A stretch of 64,000 nt of DNA from Siderastrea siderea (lineage: Eukaryota; Cnidaria; Anthozoa; Scleractinia; Rhizangiidae). The position numbers and the translations under genes are program-made. The stretch is taken from the NCBI GenBank assembly GCA_964030785.1, contig OZ034976.1, forward strand, positions 2,232,001-2,296,000. The letters are read 5' to 3'. Numbering within the stretch: the first letter of the stretch is position 1; every line of letters starts with the position of its first letter. The notes under the pieces were generated by a model. The model had not been told where the DNA came from and ran no database searches. It saw only the letters and a list, made by a program, of their open reading frames with translations. Positions 62,820-64,000 of this stretch are shown piece by piece.

Positions 62820-63717
62820 TTTACCACATTTACGGAAACAAAAAGCTACAAAATATCATTTCATTTGAAATGTTACTTATCCGAACATTATTAGATTTCT
62901 TACTAGTATGCGTGTAGCGAAGTTATTTTTCCGTTAACTCGTGACTTTCAAAGTGTTTTCCAGAGGGATCTTCAGCGTTTCATTCAAATCTCGGACGTTA
63001 CAAAGAAACATTCAAATGTTCACTCCAGTCTTGTGGATTACTGTTCACACGTGACGAAGCACGGTGTAATGAAAATACCTTTCTCCCTTCAATTAACTTC
63101 GATATCGCTAACTTCAGATGCGAATTTAAAGCCGGTGTACTGAATTGCTACAAGATTGAACGCCAGTCTTCACGATTCGCCATTTGCTACTTAAAGAGCT
63201 CAGTCACTTAGCCAATAAAAGGAGCCAGGTGATTGGTGAACATTTCTGGCGCGAAGCAAGAAAATGAAAGCCGCACTGTGATTAGCTTATTCAGAGAAAG
63301 GAATGTATGTCGGTTTGAAGCAGCCGCGTGGGACGGAGAGCGTTGCGTGACTCCGGCCCGAGCGGCTGCAAAGGAGACTAGATGATTACGCGAATGTAAA
63401 CCAAGCCAACGTGCACGTGTATGAAGTGTAAGATCTTTTGACTAACATTCAAAAACAGAAGGCTGTGGATCAATACAGGAAATCCTAGCGTCATATTCCA
63501 TCTAACTTGATCGTTTCTTAAGTTGCTTTACGTAAAATTTGTTGGGGTACGGTAATTTGCTGTGTCCAGTGTATCTTAGAAGTAGGTTCCAGTCCTTCTG
63601 CGTCTTTGTACAAGATTTTATTTTTGTAAGGTTTCCCTTTTTCGCCATATAATATTACAGTTGCATTTATCACAGCGATATCAAGCTAATCTGTTTTATG
63701 AAAATTGTTATTTTTAG
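62820..63717. promoter_or_regulatory. Probable promoter and first-intron region of the rightmost gene
   Basis: CCAAT-type words (GCCAATAAAAGG near 63211 and GTGATTGGTG near 63229) and a GC-richer patch at about 63325-63380 precede an intron-like AT-rich stretch. That stretch ends in an acceptor (TTGTTATTTTTAG, AG at 63716-63717). No first coding exon could be fixed. Confidence 0.3.
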
Positions 63718-64000
63718 AATCCGCAAGTCACCAAGGTCATCCGTGATAACAAGTTATGGATGAGGGACCATGAAGCTCTAGTGCTGGAGGTGGACCCTAT
63801 CAGGGACCTGATCACTGTCCTGCTGCCAGACAATGTTAAGGTGTCAGTAAGTCCAGGGGAGCTGACCACAACAAAGCCAGAGGAAGAGAAGCCTCCCCAC
63901 AGCTACAAGAGAAAGAGAATAGAAGAGCCGTCCACCAATCCCCCGACATCCCACCAAGACAAGACAGACAAGCGTGAGGACAAGAAGCCTGTCAATGAAG
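63718..64000 (+). CDS. Exon of an unrecognised Lys/Arg-rich host gene (partial)
   Basis: An exon opens after the acceptor at 63716-63717 and stays open to the window edge (94 codons). It begins NPQVTKVIRDNKLWMRDHEA, continues with an ordered, hydrophobic patterned segment (LITVLLPDNVKVSV), and then turns into a charged, Pro/Lys-rich, probably disordered region with a nuclear-signal-like YKRKRIEE. Codon usage and GC are clearly coding-like. I do not recognise the family. Confidence 0.6.

Overview
The window is nuclear DNA of a marine invertebrate, most likely an anthozoan cnidarian (reef coral or sea anemone). It is AT-rich with sparse spliced exons, and it holds a THAP gene, a PAN/EGF/fibrinogen-like secreted protein, a very long TPR-CHAT protein, PIF/Harbinger transposons and many MITEs. 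No species can be assigned from the sequence alone.

Layout. 1-1250: 5' end of a THAP zinc-finger gene on the minus strand. 1250-3621: intergenic, with a TAACTCC-rich palindromic repeat. 3628-24599: a complete integrated Maverick/Polinton (adintovirus-like DNA virus) of 20,972 bp, bounded by terminal inverted repeats and a perfect 6-bp target-site duplication GACAAT (3622-3627 and 24600-24605). 24606-30614: intergenic, with degenerate repeats and a nested 395-bp MITE. 30615-38408: one giant minus-strand exon encoding about 50 TPRs followed by a CHAT caspase-like domain. 38400-48200: several diverged copies of one non-coding segment that sit upstream of the TPR-CHAT gene and may be duplicated promoter/5'-exon units. 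49598-49745: a perfect 63-bp hairpin. 50968-51310: pseudogene copy of the fibrinogen-like gene. 51829-55530: a PIF/Harbinger transposon with a broken transposase and a Myb-like protein. 56861-57806: a second, internally deleted Harbinger relic. 59213-60803: two-exon secreted fibrinogen-like gene. 62281-62740: decayed RecQ-like helicase fragment. 63718-64000: an exon of an unrecognised Lys/Arg-rich gene running off the window.

The viral element carries the full Polinton core: protein-primed DNA polymerase B, retroviral-type integrase with chromodomain, packaging ATPase, adenain-like protease, double-jelly-roll major capsid protein and penton-type minor capsid protein. The last is present as three paralogs. 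It also carries a parvovirus-type phospholipase A2, an adenovirus pX-like small peptide, several tiny Arg/Lys-rich proteins with Gly-Gly sites, a two-TM protein, a GRF-type zinc-finger protein, a SLOG-like nucleotide-binding protein and a tRNA-like Pol III gene. Capsid, packaging and integrase genes are packed on the minus strand, with stops touching the next starts and TATA boxes just upstream of many of them. Two divergent promoters drive the plus-strand accessory genes. One of these promoters is duplicated in inverted orientation near the right end.

Several viral frames are broken by single lesions: in-frame stops in polymerase and penton 1, a frameshift in the capsid C-terminus, and short tandem duplications in two other genes. 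The copy is therefore a fairly young but inactive provirus. Polymerase, integrase and capsid genes look viral in composition, more GC-rich than the host flanks, but I could not compute this.
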